A DNA stretch of 24,093 bases from JACJYE01 sp964432875. Lineage in GTDB: Bacteria; Bacteroidota; Bacteroidia; Chitinophagales; Saprospiraceae. Shown piece after piece: positions 23,982 through 24,093 of the stretch. The translations under genes were made by a program, and so were the position numbers. Below the pieces are notes generated by a model. It was not told where the DNA came from. It was given only the letters and a program-made list of their open reading frames with translations, and did not search any database. Numbering within the stretch: the first letter of the stretch is position 1; every line of letters starts with the position of its first letter. Where the stretch lies: positions 1-24,093 of the forward strand of contig CAYSPJ010000082.1 in assembly GCA_964432875.1 (NCBI GenBank), in the 5' to 3' direction.

Positions 23982-24093
23982 TGGCGGGGGCTGGTCTTCG
24001 CTTCCGCGCTTGCCGCCTAGGGGGCTGCCGAAGCGCTATTTAATCACCAGGATATTGACAGGCCTCACGCGAACTTAGTGCGCGCGGCACTAG
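23982..24093. other. Window end after the kinase-cyclase gene
   Basis: The last 112 bases hold no supported gene. A minus-strand frame ending at TAG 24036-24038 reads VRVRPVNILVIK, similar to the end of a T9SS sorting domain, but a TAA in the same frame (24075-24077) closes it after 12 codons. Confidence 0.5.

Noticed and set aside
24036..24074. Possible end of a T9SS-sorted protein gene on the minus strand (VRVRPVNILVIK)
   Set aside because: A TAA at 24075-24077 closes the frame after 12 codons; without a frameshift there is no gene, and the window ends too soon to judge.
1..24093. CRISPR array, insertion sequence, prophage or integrase
   Set aside because: No regularly spaced repeats, transposase, integrase or phage structural protein was seen; the only nuclease-like gene (8935-9540) has no mobile context.

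Overview
The window looks like a chromosomal segment of a Bacteroidota bacterium, probably from the Saprospiria (Saprospiraceae/Lewinella-like) branch. The phylum call rests on four things: an LpxC-FabZ fusion protein, the -7 promoter box TAnnTTTG in front of at least six genes, lipoproteins and a T9SS-tail-like secreted protein, and a DUF5916/CBM9 outer-membrane protein. The family call is inference only.

Region 1 (1-4124, minus strand) is a lipid A operon read right to left: lpxD, lpxC-fabZ, lpxA and an ABC-transporter ATPase. It covers the first committed acyl-transfer, deacetylation and second acylation steps of lipid A synthesis, plus the fatty-acid dehydratase that shares the 3-hydroxyacyl-ACP pool. 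Divergent from it (4196-6056, plus strand) is a haem block: hemC, then hemD, which is interrupted by a 100-N assembly gap, then a small lipoprotein whose start overlaps the hemD stop.

Region 2 (6063-9719) is looser. It holds a minus-strand secreted beta-sandwich protein, a CotH-kinase-like lipoprotein, and a NUMOD4/HNH-like protein with a C-terminal helix-turn-helix. Two AT-rich intergenic stretches of about 540 bp each carry hairpins and palindromes that no gene explains.

Region 3 (9720-14868) is a divergent pair: an exported S9 prolyl-oligopeptidase-type peptidase (minus) and a DUF5916 outer-membrane beta-barrel with a CBM9-like domain (plus).

Region 4 (15047-18387) pairs an acetoacetate-decarboxylase superfamily protein with a large phytoene-desaturase/HpnE-like FAD oxidoreductase. 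A terminator lies between them. The pair may be an undescribed small-molecule pathway.

Region 5 (18618-23981) is a single 1787-residue signalling protein: Ser/Thr kinase, STAND-type ATPase, helical repeats, GAF domain and class III nucleotide cyclase. The cyclase lacks the usual substrate-contacting lysine. No tRNA, rRNA, CRISPR array, insertion sequence or prophage was recognised.
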